A program made the translations under genes and the position numbers. Below the pieces are notes generated by a model, which worked only from the letters and a program-made list of their open reading frames with translations, was not told where the DNA came from and searched no databases. Shown piece by piece: positions 33,721 through 42,597 of a stretch of DNA of 64,000 nt; the first letter of the stretch is position 1; every line of letters begins with the position of its first letter. The DNA lies in contig NZ_KE383931.1 in NCBI RefSeq assembly GCF_000422845.1, positions 110,116 to 174,115 on the forward strand, in the 5' to 3' direction. The DNA is from Oceanobacter kriegii DSM 6294 (lineage in GTDB: Bacteria; Pseudomonadota; Gammaproteobacteria; Pseudomonadales; Oceanobacteraceae).

Positions 33721-33907
33721 CCGCCGTCCCGGCACCATTACGCATCTGCTGCCAAACTTGTGGCAGGTCAAGTTGGAACAAAGCGGACAAATCTTTACCC
33801 CTTCGCTGGCATGAAATTTTCTTGCTCAACCTCGCATGTTTCGGCCCTTCCACTAGACTTGTTACTGATTTGCAACTTGTTGTCACCAGAAAAGGAATGC
33901 CCTGCCA

Positions 33908-35707
33908 GTGAAGTTACTGACATCCGCCTTCAGTACCCGAGTCGGCCAACGCCTGCTGCTGTCTTTGCTGATCGCCAGTCTGACGATCACCATGACGACG
34001 CTGGCGTGGATACTGGCGCTCGACTACAACCAGGGGAAAACCAACGTCACCAACAATTTGTCGAGGCTCGAAGAAAGTTACCGCTCCAGCCTGGCCATCA
34101 GCCTCTGGAACTTTGATGAACAACAACTGATGGCCCAAATGCAGGGGTTTCTGAATTTTGAAGGCATTGAATACGTCGTGCTTCGCAGCAAGGACTTTGG
34201 CGACCTGGAGTCCGGTACGCCCCTGACGGAGCCCGACTTCGACTATCAGTTTGACCTCATTCACAGCAACGCCAGCCAATCGATTCATCTGGGCAAAATC
34301 GAGATTCAGGGCAGTTTTTCCCACGTCCGCCAAACCGTCCTGAAACACGGGGTGCAGCTGGCGGCGGTGCAACTGATCACCACTCTGGTTATTGCCATTG
34401 TGCTGATGCTGTTGATTCATTTGCACATTACCCGCCACCTGCAACATCTGGGTAACTGGGCCCGGTCGTTCTCCATTGCCCGACCGGATAACAAACCGTA
34501 TTTACGGCGTAACCGGCGCAAGGCCCGCAAGGACGAACTCGATACCCTGGTGGAAGCCTTTGAGTGGATGCAACAAACCATCGTCAGCGATACCACACAG
34601 CAGGAAATCGCCACCCAGGCGCTGAGCTACACCCACGAGCAGCTCAACATGGCGATTGAAAACACCGAACTGGGTTACGGCAAATATCGCGTTAAAGAAG
34701 GCAAACTGGAGATCAACCGCAACTTCTGCCAACAACTGCGAATTACCCAGAGCGAGCTGGACCAGCTGGAAAACCCGCTGCACCGCATTCTCGAGCGCAT
34801 ACAGGGTGATCAGGCAGAAACCCAGCGGGAACGCATCTATCAGCTGCTGCAAGGCCGCGTACGGCGGGTAAGAGGCGACTTCCGCGTACTCAAGTTCAAC
34901 GGTCAGGATGGCTATCTGGAAATCAGCTTCCATGCCTTCAGTTTTCACAACAACCAGCCTGAAGAAGTGATTATTTGCTGCTCCGACCGTACCTCGGAAA
35001 TGAACGGCCGCATTCAACTGCAAGAACTGAGTGCTCGTATGGAAGCTTCGTTGCGCAGCCAGCGTGAGGATTTCCAGCACGAGCTGCTGGAAAAAACCAA
35101 CAAACTGAACCGGGTTGAACGCGAACAGGCACGGGTCAGCCAACGGCTGGCTTCACTGCAGCACCGGCGCATTTTTGAAACCCTGGAAGCCTTACTAAAC
35201 AGTGCCTCGGAAGCCGTTATCCAATGTCGTCAGTGCGACAACAACAGCCAGAATCAGGCCCATCAACTGACGCTCGCCCATCGGGCTCTGGCCTTGATCG
35301 CCTCGGCCGACCAACAACCGTTCGATCTGGTGCTGCACATTCGCAAACAGCTTGAGCAAGCGTTAGGCAATGAGCTGGTAAAAGTAAGAAGCCAGTTCCC
35401 AAGAACCCTGATCATCACCAGTAACGCCGCCGTCATCGACTACATTCTCGACCAATTGGTGGTGTACCCAGCCCAGCAGCTTGGCCTCAAAGCCGAGCAA
35501 TTGTCCCTTGGACTGGAGCTACAGGATCAGCTGCTGATCATGCGATTAGCCTGGCAAGACGACAGCCATCATCTTGATACTCTGTTCCCATTCCCGTCAC
35601 GGGAACTGTGCGCCGATTTGTCAGAAATGGAGCTTCGCGGTAATTTACAGTTTGAGGAGGCCAACGGCCTGCTTTCCGCTGTAATTACGATTGATCTGGA
35701 TGGCTGA
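33908..35707 (+). CDS. Membrane sensor protein resembling a histidine kinase without ATPase domain
   Basis: 599 residues, GTG start. One helix (about 17-39), a periplasmic loop of about 105 residues with SLWNFDEQQLMAQMQGFL (a pattern seen in CHASE-like sensor domains), a second helix (about 150-172), a HAMP-like linker, a PAS-like segment (about 245-365, ending CCSDRTSEMNGRI), a coiled coil and a helical region where the kinase would be. I see no H-box histidine, N-box or glycine-rich ATP motifs in the last 200 residues. It probably signals by protein contact to the AraC regulator, whose start is 5 bp after its stop. Confidence 0.7.
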   Translation: MKLLTSAFSTRVGQRLLLSLLIASLTITMTTLAWILALDYNQGKTNVTNNLSRLEESYRSSLAISLWNFDEQQLMAQMQGFLNFEGIEYVVLRSKDFGDLESGTPLTEPDFDYQFDLIHSNASQSIHLGKIEIQGSFSHVRQTVLKHGVQLAAVQLITTLVIAIVLMLLIHLHITRHLQHLGNWARSFSIARPDNKPYLRRNRRKARKDELDTLVEAFEWMQQTIVSDTTQQEIATQALSYTHEQLNMAIENTELGYGKYRVKEGKLEINRNFCQQLRITQSELDQLENPLHRILERIQGDQAETQRERIYQLLQGRVRRVRGDFRVLKFNGQDGYLEISFHAFSFHNNQPEEVIICCSDRTSEMNGRIQLQELSARMEASLRSQREDFQHELLEKTNKLNRVEREQARVSQRLASLQHRRIFETLEALLNSASEAVIQCRQCDNNSQNQAHQLTLAHRALALIASADQQPFDLVLHIRKQLEQALGNELVKVRSQFPRTLIITSNAAVIDYILDQLVVYPAQQLGLKAEQLSLGLELQDQLLIMRLAWQDDSHHLDTLFPFPSRELCADLSEMELRGNLQFEEANGLLSAVITIDLDG

Positions 35708-35712
35708 ACAAC

Positions 35713-36615
35713 ATGCATTCCCGCGACCCAAGGGAAATTCACCGACTTATTCACCTGGTTATGCAAACCGGGCCGACCGAACCACGTGCCGCACTGCTGT
35801 GCCACTCGCTGCAGCAACAGCTGGCAGCCATTGATGCCGCCGCCATGGGTGGCATGCACGGCAGCCAACTCAGCCACACCGACAAGGAAAACCTGCACCT
35901 GATTTTGCAGGCCAGCCTGACCGATGCGGATTTGTTGTCGTGGTGGGGACGCTTCGCCCGATTGACACTGCCGGGCATCGACGTGCGCCTGCACATCGAA
36001 AAAAAGGATGCCTGCGTATCCATCCACTGCGAGCAACTGGGCGGCCTGCCTGATGCCCTTGCCCGGCCGTTGAATCAGTATCTGGTGGCATACACCGAAA
36101 GCCGCCTGACTCATGGGCTCATGGAGCTGGGTTTTCTGGATACCAACCGCCGGGTCAGTGCCAGCAGCGAGAATCGCTACCCGCTGCCAGGCAACCCGGA
36201 ACGCAAAGGCTCAATTCCTGCCGTGCGTGCCCGCCAGCAGTGCCACAAGGCACTGGCTTTATTACCCGGTAGCGAACACGACCTCGGCGTAGCCATTTCC
36301 AACTGGATCGAAAAACAAGCTTTGGTGCCTTGCATCGACGACTGTGCCGAAGCGTTCAAAACCAGCGCCCGTACCCTGAATCGCAAACTGGCGATGATTG
36401 GTATCCGCTACAACGGCCTGCAAGAACAACATCGCAGCTTCCGCGCGTTGCAAGGCCTGCAAGAGCAGGAACGACCCATCTGGCAAATCGCCGAGGATTT
36501 GGGCTACGACAACCAGGCCAATTTTGGCCGCGCCTGCCGTCGCTGGTTTGGCCAGTCGCCCAAGGTTCTGAAAGAAATGCTTAACCCGCCGTTACAGCAA
36601 GAACTGCGCTGGTAG
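35713..36615 (+). CDS. AraC-family transcriptional regulator
   Basis: 300 residues. The C-terminal two-helix-turn-helix domain is clear: FKTSARTLNRKLAMIGI for the first and IWQIAEDLGYDNQANFGRAC plus RRWFGQSPKVLKEM for the second. The N-terminal 180 residues are not the usual cupin. They include a segment similar to AraC-type OruR/MmsR N-domains (GGLPDALARPLNQYLVAYTES). It starts 5 bp after the sensor gene, so the two are translationally linked and likely form a signalling pair. The target genes are unknown. Confidence 0.85.
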   Translation: MHSRDPREIHRLIHLVMQTGPTEPRAALLCHSLQQQLAAIDAAAMGGMHGSQLSHTDKENLHLILQASLTDADLLSWWGRFARLTLPGIDVRLHIEKKDACVSIHCEQLGGLPDALARPLNQYLVAYTESRLTHGLMELGFLDTNRRVSASSENRYPLPGNPERKGSIPAVRARQQCHKALALLPGSEHDLGVAISNWIEKQALVPCIDDCAEAFKTSARTLNRKLAMIGIRYNGLQEQHRSFRALQGLQEQERPIWQIAEDLGYDNQANFGRACRRWFGQSPKVLKEMLNPPLQQELRW

Positions 36616-36699
36616 CCATAAGCAGTTATCGACAGAGCATGGAACAATGTCCCGGTTTGCGTATCTGATTTCCCGTTAGACTTTGATCAGGAGACAGTT

Positions 36700-36954
36700 A
36701 TGCAAACCCAACACCACGATCTTGGACAGCTGTTTCAACAACTCGGCCTGCCCAGCGACGATTACTCCATAGAACATTTCATTGAAAGCCAAAAGCCCTT
36801 GGCCAGCACGACCCGGGTAACCGACCTGGATTGCTTTTCGCGGGCGCAGAAGTCGTTCTTGCTGGAATCCCTGATCGAAGACTCAGACTGGGCAGAAGCG
36901 GTCGACACACTGGATGCCCTGCTGCATCAACCTGCCGACATTCGTCCTTCCTGA
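36700..36954 (+). CDS. DUF2789 protein, 84 aa
   Basis: A short helical protein with LGQLFQQLGLPSDDYSIEHF near the start and FLLESLIEDSDWAEAVDTLD at the end, the signature of DUF2789, found mainly in Pseudomonas relatives. No catalytic motif. GGAG lies 7 bp before the ATG. A GC-rich hairpin follows at 36961-36990. The function is unknown. Confidence 0.88.
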   Translation: MQTQHHDLGQLFQQLGLPSDDYSIEHFIESQKPLASTTRVTDLDCFSRAQKSFLLESLIEDSDWAEAVDTLDALLHQPADIRPS

Positions 36955-36960
36955 CCGTTT

Positions 36961-36990
36961 GGCCGCATCCCGTAGCAACGGGGTGCGGCC
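36961..36990 (+). terminator. GC-rich hairpin after the DUF2789 gene
   Basis: A 13-bp stem (GGCCGCATCCCGT / ACGGGGTGCGGCC, one wobble) with a 4-base loop but no T tract. Confidence 0.45.
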
Positions 36991-37091
36991 GTTCGCTCTG
37001 AAGCCACATTCTGCCTCGTACCTGAACAGCTTGAAAGCAAGCCGCAGGACGCTTACAGTCGCGACTCTTCTACACAGATACGAGGTTCGCT

Positions 37092-37604
37092 GTGGCCTAC
37101 CCACATTTCATCGCCATTGATTCAAGCTCCTACGAAGAGGAAGCGCATCCGATTGCCATCGCCTGGTCTCTGGCCGATGGCCGAATCAAAACTACGCTGA
37201 TTCAACCGGACGATGGCTGGGAAGACTGGGACTACGCACTGGAAGACATTCACGGCATCTCACAAGACACGCTTTACCAGCGTGGCGAGACCACCTGGGC
37301 CATCGTTCGGGAGCTGGAAAACGACCTTGATCAGACCTACCTGATGACCGAGGAAGAAGAACGCACAGAAATGCTGCTGGGAAAAATCTACGAGGCCTGT
37401 AACCGCGAACTGAGCCTGGAAGTGGGCGACTACTCGGAAGAGATTTCCGACCGTGAATCGATCAGCGAAGCCACTGACGCCCTTTTCCATCAGCAACTGG
37501 CCTGTGATGAACGGGTGCTGGTGATGCTGCAAACCTGGGCCCGCGAGCACGGCGAAAGCGTGGTGTTTGACGAGGAAGAGTCGGACGAAGAATCCGATAG
37601 CTAA
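37092..37604 (+). CDS. Exonuclease-fold (RNase H-like) protein with altered active site
   Basis: 170 residues, GTG start with GAGG 6 bp before. The N-terminus AYPHFIAIDSSSYEEEAHPIAIAW, continuing to DYALEDIHGISQDTL, follows the DnaQ-like DEDD exonuclease pattern (the usual start is IDFEAS-x-PIEIG, later HGI). Here the second catalytic acid (Glu of DxE) is replaced by serine. The second half is acidic and ends in a run of Glu, Asp and Ser. It may be a non-catalytic relative. That assignment is inference from pattern only. Confidence 0.65.
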   Translation: MAYPHFIAIDSSSYEEEAHPIAIAWSLADGRIKTTLIQPDDGWEDWDYALEDIHGISQDTLYQRGETTWAIVRELENDLDQTYLMTEEEERTEMLLGKIYEACNRELSLEVGDYSEEISDRESISEATDALFHQQLACDERVLVMLQTWAREHGESVVFDEEESDEESDS

Positions 37605-37657
37605 GCCTAACAACGCTATCCTATCCGGAGCGAACGTCTTGGCAAGCTCTACAAACA

Positions 37658-37683
37658 AACATGCTGCCCGCAGGCAGCATGTT
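37658..37683 (-). terminator. Terminator of the DUF3833 lipoprotein gene
   Basis: An 11-bp perfect stem AACATGCTGCC / GGCAGCATGTT with loop CGCA. On the minus strand it is followed by TGTTTGT. Confidence 0.75.
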
Positions 37684-37729
37684 GAATCAGATCCGTCATA
37701 ACCGAAAGTTCAGATCTCGAACAAGCCGA

Positions 37730-38341
37730 TCACATCGACACACGCTCGATATTGGAAGGCTGCAGCCCGCCCGGTAAGCACATATCGGAATGGCCCGCCT
37801 TACGAATCGTCAGAATCACCCGACCAACCGTAAAACCAAACTTGCTCATGCGGGTTTCGTTAACGATGGTGCGGTTGTTTACCTGAAACATCCAGTCATC
37901 CATGTTCAGCTTGACGGTATCGCCCTCGCCCGTCTGGTAATGCAGAACGTACTCCATGTTCAAACTGTTGCCGGCAAACTGCATCCGGGTGGCTTCCGGC
38001 ACATCGTTGGCCCGAGCCAGATAACTGCCTGTGCCATCCGGCACCAGAGTCCAGATACGCTTTTCGTAATCCCCTTCAACACGATCATTGAACTGGAACA
38101 CCTCGTCCAGCGTACCGACGCCAGCACTGTCCCAGCTGGCATTGATACGAGCCGAGAAGTGGCGACTGACGCGGCCACGATAATCCTTAACGATGCCGTC
38201 CGCACACAGACGACCATCAAAAAATTGCTTCGGGTCCAACTCGGGAGTCATGTCCGAATAGTACTGAACACTGGTCGAGCTACAGCCCGTCAAAGCCAGA
38301 AGAACACCGCCCAACACAGCGGATTTGATAACACGTTTCAT
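37730..38341 (-). CDS. DUF3833 lipoprotein
   Basis: 203 residues with a lipoprotein signal (MKRVIKSAVLGGVLLALTGC, lipid Cys at 20). The mature part has LDPKQFFDGRLCADGIVKD, then RHFSARINASWD, then FQVNNRTIVNETRMSKFGF. This is the pattern of DUF3833, a lipocalin-like family of unknown function. A terminator follows on the same strand. Confidence 0.87.
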   Translation of the reverse strand: MKRVIKSAVLGGVLLALTGCSSTSVQYYSDMTPELDPKQFFDGRLCADGIVKDYRGRVSRHFSARINASWDSAGVGTLDEVFQFNDRVEGDYEKRIWTLVPDGTGSYLARANDVPEATRMQFAGNSLNMEYVLHYQTGEGDTVKLNMDDWMFQVNNRTIVNETRMSKFGFTVGRVILTIRKAGHSDMCLPGGLQPSNIERVSM

Positions 38342-38474
38342 AATTCACCCTGAAACTGGCTTGTATGTGCATAGTGTATCGGATAACACTTGTACAAAAC
38401 ATATGCAGAAAGAAAAGCCACATGGCGTAGTGTGGAAAGAGTCTGTTTCCGGGCAAAGCCCCTGAATAACCGAA

Positions 38475-38771
38475 TTAATCGTTTTGCCGGGTTCGCTTGA
38501 TAAACCGGGCCTTGCACTCAAGGTCCACCAGCGAAAATATACTGTATTTGTAGTTTCCAATCTGGACGTAGCTGGCAACTTCCTTGTGCAGGCTGGGCCA
38601 ATGTCGCTTGAACACCTTGGCCGGATAAAAAATCGTCGGATTGCCCCGGAAATAACTCTTTGCCAACGCATCCCCGGCGGCCTTGGCATCACGGTCACGG
38701 CACTCTGCCACGGCCGACACCGACCACATCTGCAACAACAGTACAGCGCACACGCCCGACAGTTTGCCCAT
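38475..38771 (-). CDS. Small secreted protein, 98 aa, unknown function
   Basis: From the ATG at 38771 there is a signal peptide (MGKLSGVCAVLLLQMWSVSAVA-EC). The mature 75 residues are basic, with two cysteines (ECRDRD and LECKARF) likely to form a disulfide. The ribosome site is weak (CGGGG). I recognise no family. The frame is open further upstream but crosses the terminator of yccA, so the shorter start is preferred. Confidence 0.65.
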   Translation of the reverse strand: MGKLSGVCAVLLLQMWSVSAVAECRDRDAKAAGDALAKSYFRGNPTIFYPAKVFKRHWPSLHKEVASYVQIGNYKYSIFSLVDLECKARFIKRTRQND

Positions 38772-38810
38772 AGTACGACCCCGAAATAACCCCTTTTCAG
38801 AGCCTAGAAT

Positions 38811-38843
38811 AAAAAAGCCCCGATGACACGAGGCCATCGGGGC
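38811..38843 (-). terminator. Terminator of yccA
   Basis: A 9-bp perfect stem GCCCCGATG / CATCGGGGC followed on the minus strand by six Ts. Confidence 0.9.
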
Positions 38844-38878
38844 GATCTCTTCTTGAGCACAGAAGAAACAGAACGCGA

Positions 38879-39592
38879 TTACTCGTCGCTACCCAGCACG
38901 CCAAAGATTTGCAGCAGGCTAACGAACAGGTTGTACAGAGACACATACAGCGACACGGTCGCCATGATGTAGTTGGTTTCGCCACCATGCAGGATGTTGC
39001 TGGTTTCGTAAGCGATCAAACCACTCATCAGGATCACGAACAGGGCAGACACCGCCAGACCCAGCGCTGGAATTTCAAAGAAGAAAGCACCCAGCGACAG
39101 CACGAAGGCGGTGATAATGCCGACCATCAGGGTTTTGCCCCAACCGGACAGGTCTTTACCAGTAGACAGTACCCAACCGGACATACCGAAGAAGATCAGG
39201 CCTGTTGTACCCAGAGCGTTCATGATGATGCCGCTACCACCCGGGATGCTGGCGTACATGGACAGAATCGGGCCCAGGGTGTAACCCATAAAACCGGTCA
39301 GTGCGAAAACTGACAGAATGCCCATCGCGCTGTCCTTGGTCTTGTGAACCGCAAACAGCAAACCAAAGTAACCCACCAGCGTCAGGATGAAACCCGGGTG
39401 CGGCAAGTTCATGGCCATGGAAACACCGGCTACTGCGGCACTGAACAACAGCGTCATGGACAGCAGCATGTAGGTATTGCGCAGAACCTTACGGCCGTCC
39501 GCCGTAATGGCACTGTTCTGTGGCTGCTCCAGCACAACAGAGTCAACACGACTCTCGGCAGGCTTGGAGTTCAGATAGTCTGGACGACTCAT
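38879..39592 (-). CDS. yccA: Bax inhibitor-1 / YccA family membrane protein
   Basis: 237 residues with seven membrane helices. A soluble N-terminus is followed by KVLRNTYMLLSMTLLFSAA. The family motif GPILSMY and the C-terminal acidic GSDE end are present. E. coli YccA binds and slows the FtsH protease, acting in inner-membrane quality control. A perfect AAGGAG lies 7 bp before the ATG. It is divergent from the NhaR-like regulator across 107 bp. Confidence 0.93.
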   Translation of the reverse strand: MSRPDYLNSKPAESRVDSVVLEQPQNSAITADGRKVLRNTYMLLSMTLLFSAAVAGVSMAMNLPHPGFILTLVGYFGLLFAVHKTKDSAMGILSVFALTGFMGYTLGPILSMYASIPGGSGIIMNALGTTGLIFFGMSGWVLSTGKDLSGWGKTLMVGIITAFVLSLGAFFFEIPALGLAVSALFVILMSGLIAYETSNILHGGETNYIMATVSLYVSLYNLFVSLLQIFGVLGSDE

Positions 39593-39699
39593 AGATATTC
39601 TCCTTAGGATTTGTTTTCCAATAGCTTGCTATTTTATGGAGCCGTCGTCGAAAATAATATTCGAATTAACTAACACCAATAGCTCGGTTTTTACGAAGT

Positions 39700-40710
39700 A
39701 TGCGACGTCTTAACTACAAGCATTTGCAGTATTTTCACGCCGTTGCTGCGGAAGGCAGCGTCCAGGGTGCCGCTGAGCGCCTGAACGTTACGCCGCAGAC
39801 CATCAGTGGCCAGCTAAAGTTGCTGGAAGACGACATGGGCGTCAATCTGTTTGTGAAATCCGGCCGCGGCCTGGAGTTGACCGACGCCGGCCACGTGGCG
39901 ATGGATTATTGCAAACAGATCTTTCAGTTAGGCGACGAGCTGCAGGAAGTGATGAATCTGGGCATTACCGAGCGGCCAACGGAATTCCGGGTCGGCATTG
40001 TCGATGCCCTACCCAAGTCCATTGCCCACCGGCTGCTGCTACCGGCTCTCGACCTGCCCGGCCAGATGCGGGTGGTGTGCCACGAAGAGCAAATGTCTGT
40101 ACTGCTTGGGGAATTGGCGGTTCACAGACTCGATCTGGTGTTGGCTGATAGCCCTATTCCGCCGGGTATGAACATTCGCTGCTTTAACCAACTGTTGGGA
40201 CAAAGCCGACTGGCTTGCTTCGCCACCACCGACCTGATTGAGCGCCACGTAGCAAGCGAGGCTGATTCGAACACAGATACCGTCCAGCAACGCAGACCCT
40301 TCCCGCAATGCTTGACCGATGCGCCCGTGCTGCTGCCAACCGACACCGCCTCTGGCCTGAGAACCGATCTGCTGAGCTGGTTCAACCGCACTGGCATCAC
40401 CCCAAGAATCACCGGCGAGTTTGACGATTCGGCGCTGTTAAAAGCCTTTGGCAGTCAGGGGCACGGGTTTTTCTTTGCCCCGGCAGTGATTGCCGATGAA
40501 ATTTGCACTCGCAATACGGTGCAATGCATCGGCGTGGTAGACGAGCTGAGCCAGCAGTTTTACGCCATTTCCGCCGAGCGACGCATCCGCCATCAGGCGG
40601 TAAAAGCCATTACCGAGCAAACACCGCTTGCTGAAGCCACTCCCGAACCGGAAAGCAAAAAGGTAAAGAAAAAAGACAAGAGCAGCGACGAGGGCGAAGC
40701 AGACGGATAA
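39700..40710 (+). CDS. LysR-type regulator, NhaR-like
   Basis: 336 residues. The winged HTH at residues 3-62 (LNYKHLQYFHAVAAEGSVQG, TPQTISGQLKLLEDDMG) and the substrate-binding domain resemble NhaR, the sodium/pH-responsive LysR activator (FRVGIVDALPKSIAHRLL, LVLADSPIPPGMNIRCFNQ). An unusual C-terminal tail of about 35 residues is rich in Lys, Glu and Ser (ESKKVKKKDKSSDEGEADG). No Na+/H+ antiporter gene is adjacent. It is divergent from yccA, which could be its target. Confidence 0.85.
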   Translation: MRRLNYKHLQYFHAVAAEGSVQGAAERLNVTPQTISGQLKLLEDDMGVNLFVKSGRGLELTDAGHVAMDYCKQIFQLGDELQEVMNLGITERPTEFRVGIVDALPKSIAHRLLLPALDLPGQMRVVCHEEQMSVLLGELAVHRLDLVLADSPIPPGMNIRCFNQLLGQSRLACFATTDLIERHVASEADSNTDTVQQRRPFPQCLTDAPVLLPTDTASGLRTDLLSWFNRTGITPRITGEFDDSALLKAFGSQGHGFFFAPAVIADEICTRNTVQCIGVVDELSQQFYAISAERRIRHQAVKAITEQTPLAEATPEPESKKVKKKDKSSDEGEADG

Positions 40711-40737
40711 CCCACTACCGCCCTTTCTACAGCAGAT

Positions 40738-41571
40738 TTACTCTTCGACCAGGGTTTCGCAGCGGAATTGGCCGCTGCTGCCGCCCAGATGCTGCGCCAA
40801 TCGAGGCAGCACATCCTGCATTTTCTGCATCAGGGTAAACGGCGGATTCACCACCAGCATGCCTGACGAGGTCATACCACGGCCTTCTGTGTCTGACTGC
40901 AAGCCCAGTTCAAACATCTGGATATTGCGGATACCGGTTTTGCGGAACTGCCGCTCCATCTCATCAATGCGGTCACGATCCACCACCGGATACCAGATGG
41001 CGTAAGTTGCCGTTGCCATGCGTCGGTGCGCCTTTTCAACGGTTTCGACCACGGTCTGATAATCGGTTTTGATCTCGTAAGGCGGATCAATCAACACCAG
41101 GCCGCGACGAGCCTTGGTCGGTAGCAAGGCCACCAGCCCCTGAAAACCGTCTTCGTTACGCGCCTTGATGCGGCGCTCGCGATACGTCAGCTGCTCCAGA
41201 CTGCCGAATTCCCGAGGATGCAGTTCAAACAGATAGCCTTGATCCTGCTCCCGCAGCATTTGCCAGCCGAACCACGGCGAACCCGGATAGGTGGTTTCCC
41301 CATGCTCTGCCCGCCCCTGTTCAACCAGCGCCAGATAGCTGGCCAATTCCGGCCATTGCTTGGCATCGAGTTTGGCAATACCGGTCAGGTATTCCCGGTT
41401 TTTGCCAGATTCTGCCGACTCCAGCTGATACATGCCCGCCGCCGAGTGGGTATCAATGTACACAAACGGCTTGTCCTTGCGATGCAGGTATTCAAGCACC
41501 TCAACCTGCACAAAGTGCTTCAGAACATCGGCAAAGTTGCCAGCGTGAAAGGAATGGAGATAACTCAGCAT
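40738..41571 (-). CDS. rlmJ: 23S rRNA (adenine-2030-N6)-methyltransferase RlmJ
   Basis: 277 residues. MLSYLHSFHAGNFADVLKH at the start and the catalytic LVLIDPPYEIKTDY motif (DPPY type for N6-adenine) are diagnostic. It methylates A2030 in naked 23S rRNA. Length is normal. It converges on the LysR gene with a 27-bp gap. Confidence 0.95.
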   Translation of the reverse strand: MLSYLHSFHAGNFADVLKHFVQVEVLEYLHRKDKPFVYIDTHSAAGMYQLESAESGKNREYLTGIAKLDAKQWPELASYLALVEQGRAEHGETTYPGSPWFGWQMLREQDQGYLFELHPREFGSLEQLTYRERRIKARNEDGFQGLVALLPTKARRGLVLIDPPYEIKTDYQTVVETVEKAHRRMATATYAIWYPVVDRDRIDEMERQFRKTGIRNIQMFELGLQSDTEGRGMTSSGMLVVNPPFTLMQKMQDVLPRLAQHLGGSSGQFRCETLVEE

Positions 41572-41616
41572 GAATACACTCTTTCAAAATAGGGGGCCGT
41601 CCGGATTAACCGAACG

Positions 41617-41657
41617 CCAAAAACAAACATGCCGCAAACCCAAGGGCTGCGGCATGT
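41617..41657 (-). terminator. Terminator of the queA-tgt-yajC-secDF operon
   Basis: A 10-bp perfect stem ACATGCCGCA / TGCGGCATGT, followed on the minus strand by TTGTTTTTGG, 26 bp past the secF stop. Confidence 0.88.
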
Positions 41658-41682
41658 GATGATACGACCGTTGCCAAGGTGC

Positions 41683-42597
41683 TTACGGACGGTCGTCGAT
41701 CTCTTCCTCAATCTCTGGCGGAATCAGATCCTCACGGGTCAGATTCAGCGCCATCAACAGGGTCGCGGCAACATAGATGGATGAGTAGGTACCAATCACA
41801 ATACCCACGGTCAACGCCATGGCAAAGTTATGGATCAACTCACCGCCCACAAACAACAGCGCCAACAACACCAGAATGGTGGTGAAGGACGTCATCAGGG
41901 TACGGTCCAGCGTTTTGTTGATGGCATTGTTCATGATTTCCGCTGCATCACTGTGACGCATGGTACGGAAGTTCTCACGAATACGGTCAGCCACAACGAT
42001 GGTGTCGTTAAGCGAGTAACCAATCACCGCCAGCAAGGCCGCCAATACGGTCAGGTCGAATTCCAACTGGAACAAGGAGAAGACGCCCAGCGTAATCAAC
42101 ACGTCGTGGAACAAGGCAGCAACCGAGCCCACTGAGAACTTGAACTGGAAACGCGCGGCAACGTAGATCATCACCACACCCAATGCCATCAGCAGCGCCA
42201 GGCCGCCCTGGTCACGCAGCTCTTCACCCACGTTGGCACCCACAAATTCGCTGCGCATCAGCGTCAGCTGGTTGCTGGCGTCAACTTGTTGCAGCACTTG
42301 CAGAACCTCATTGCCAAGGTCGGCACGGAAGGCTTCAGACATACGCATCAGGATGTCGGTTTCAGAACCAAAGGTCTGCACCGTGACGTCCTTGTAGCCT
42401 GCGGCTTCCAGCGCAGATGAAATCTGCTCAACTGGCTGGGCTTTTTCGTATTGAACTTCCAGCAGCGTACCGCCGGTGAAGTCGAGGCCCAGGTTCAGCC
42501 CTTGTACAGACAGGGAAATTATCGAAGCCAGCAACAATGCGCCAGAAAACAGCAGCGCAAAGTGGCGATACTTCATAAAGTCGAAGGTAAATTTCAT
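41683..42597 (-). CDS. secF: Protein-export membrane protein SecF
   Basis: 304 residues with six membrane helices. The N-terminal LGLDFTGGTLLEVQYEK and the RND-type helix motif VIGYSLNDTIVVADRIREN are present. SecF works with SecD and YajC to drive the last steps of Sec translocation using the proton gradient. Its ATG overlaps the secD stop (ATGA), so translation is coupled. A terminator follows. Confidence 0.96.
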   Translation of the reverse strand: MKFTFDFMKYRHFALLFSGALLLASIISLSVQGLNLGLDFTGGTLLEVQYEKAQPVEQISSALEAAGYKDVTVQTFGSETDILMRMSEAFRADLGNEVLQVLQQVDASNQLTLMRSEFVGANVGEELRDQGGLALLMALGVVMIYVAARFQFKFSVGSVAALFHDVLITLGVFSLFQLEFDLTVLAALLAVIGYSLNDTIVVADRIRENFRTMRHSDAAEIMNNAINKTLDRTLMTSFTTILVLLALLFVGGELIHNFAMALTVGIVIGTYSSIYVAATLLMALNLTREDLIPPEIEEEIDDRP

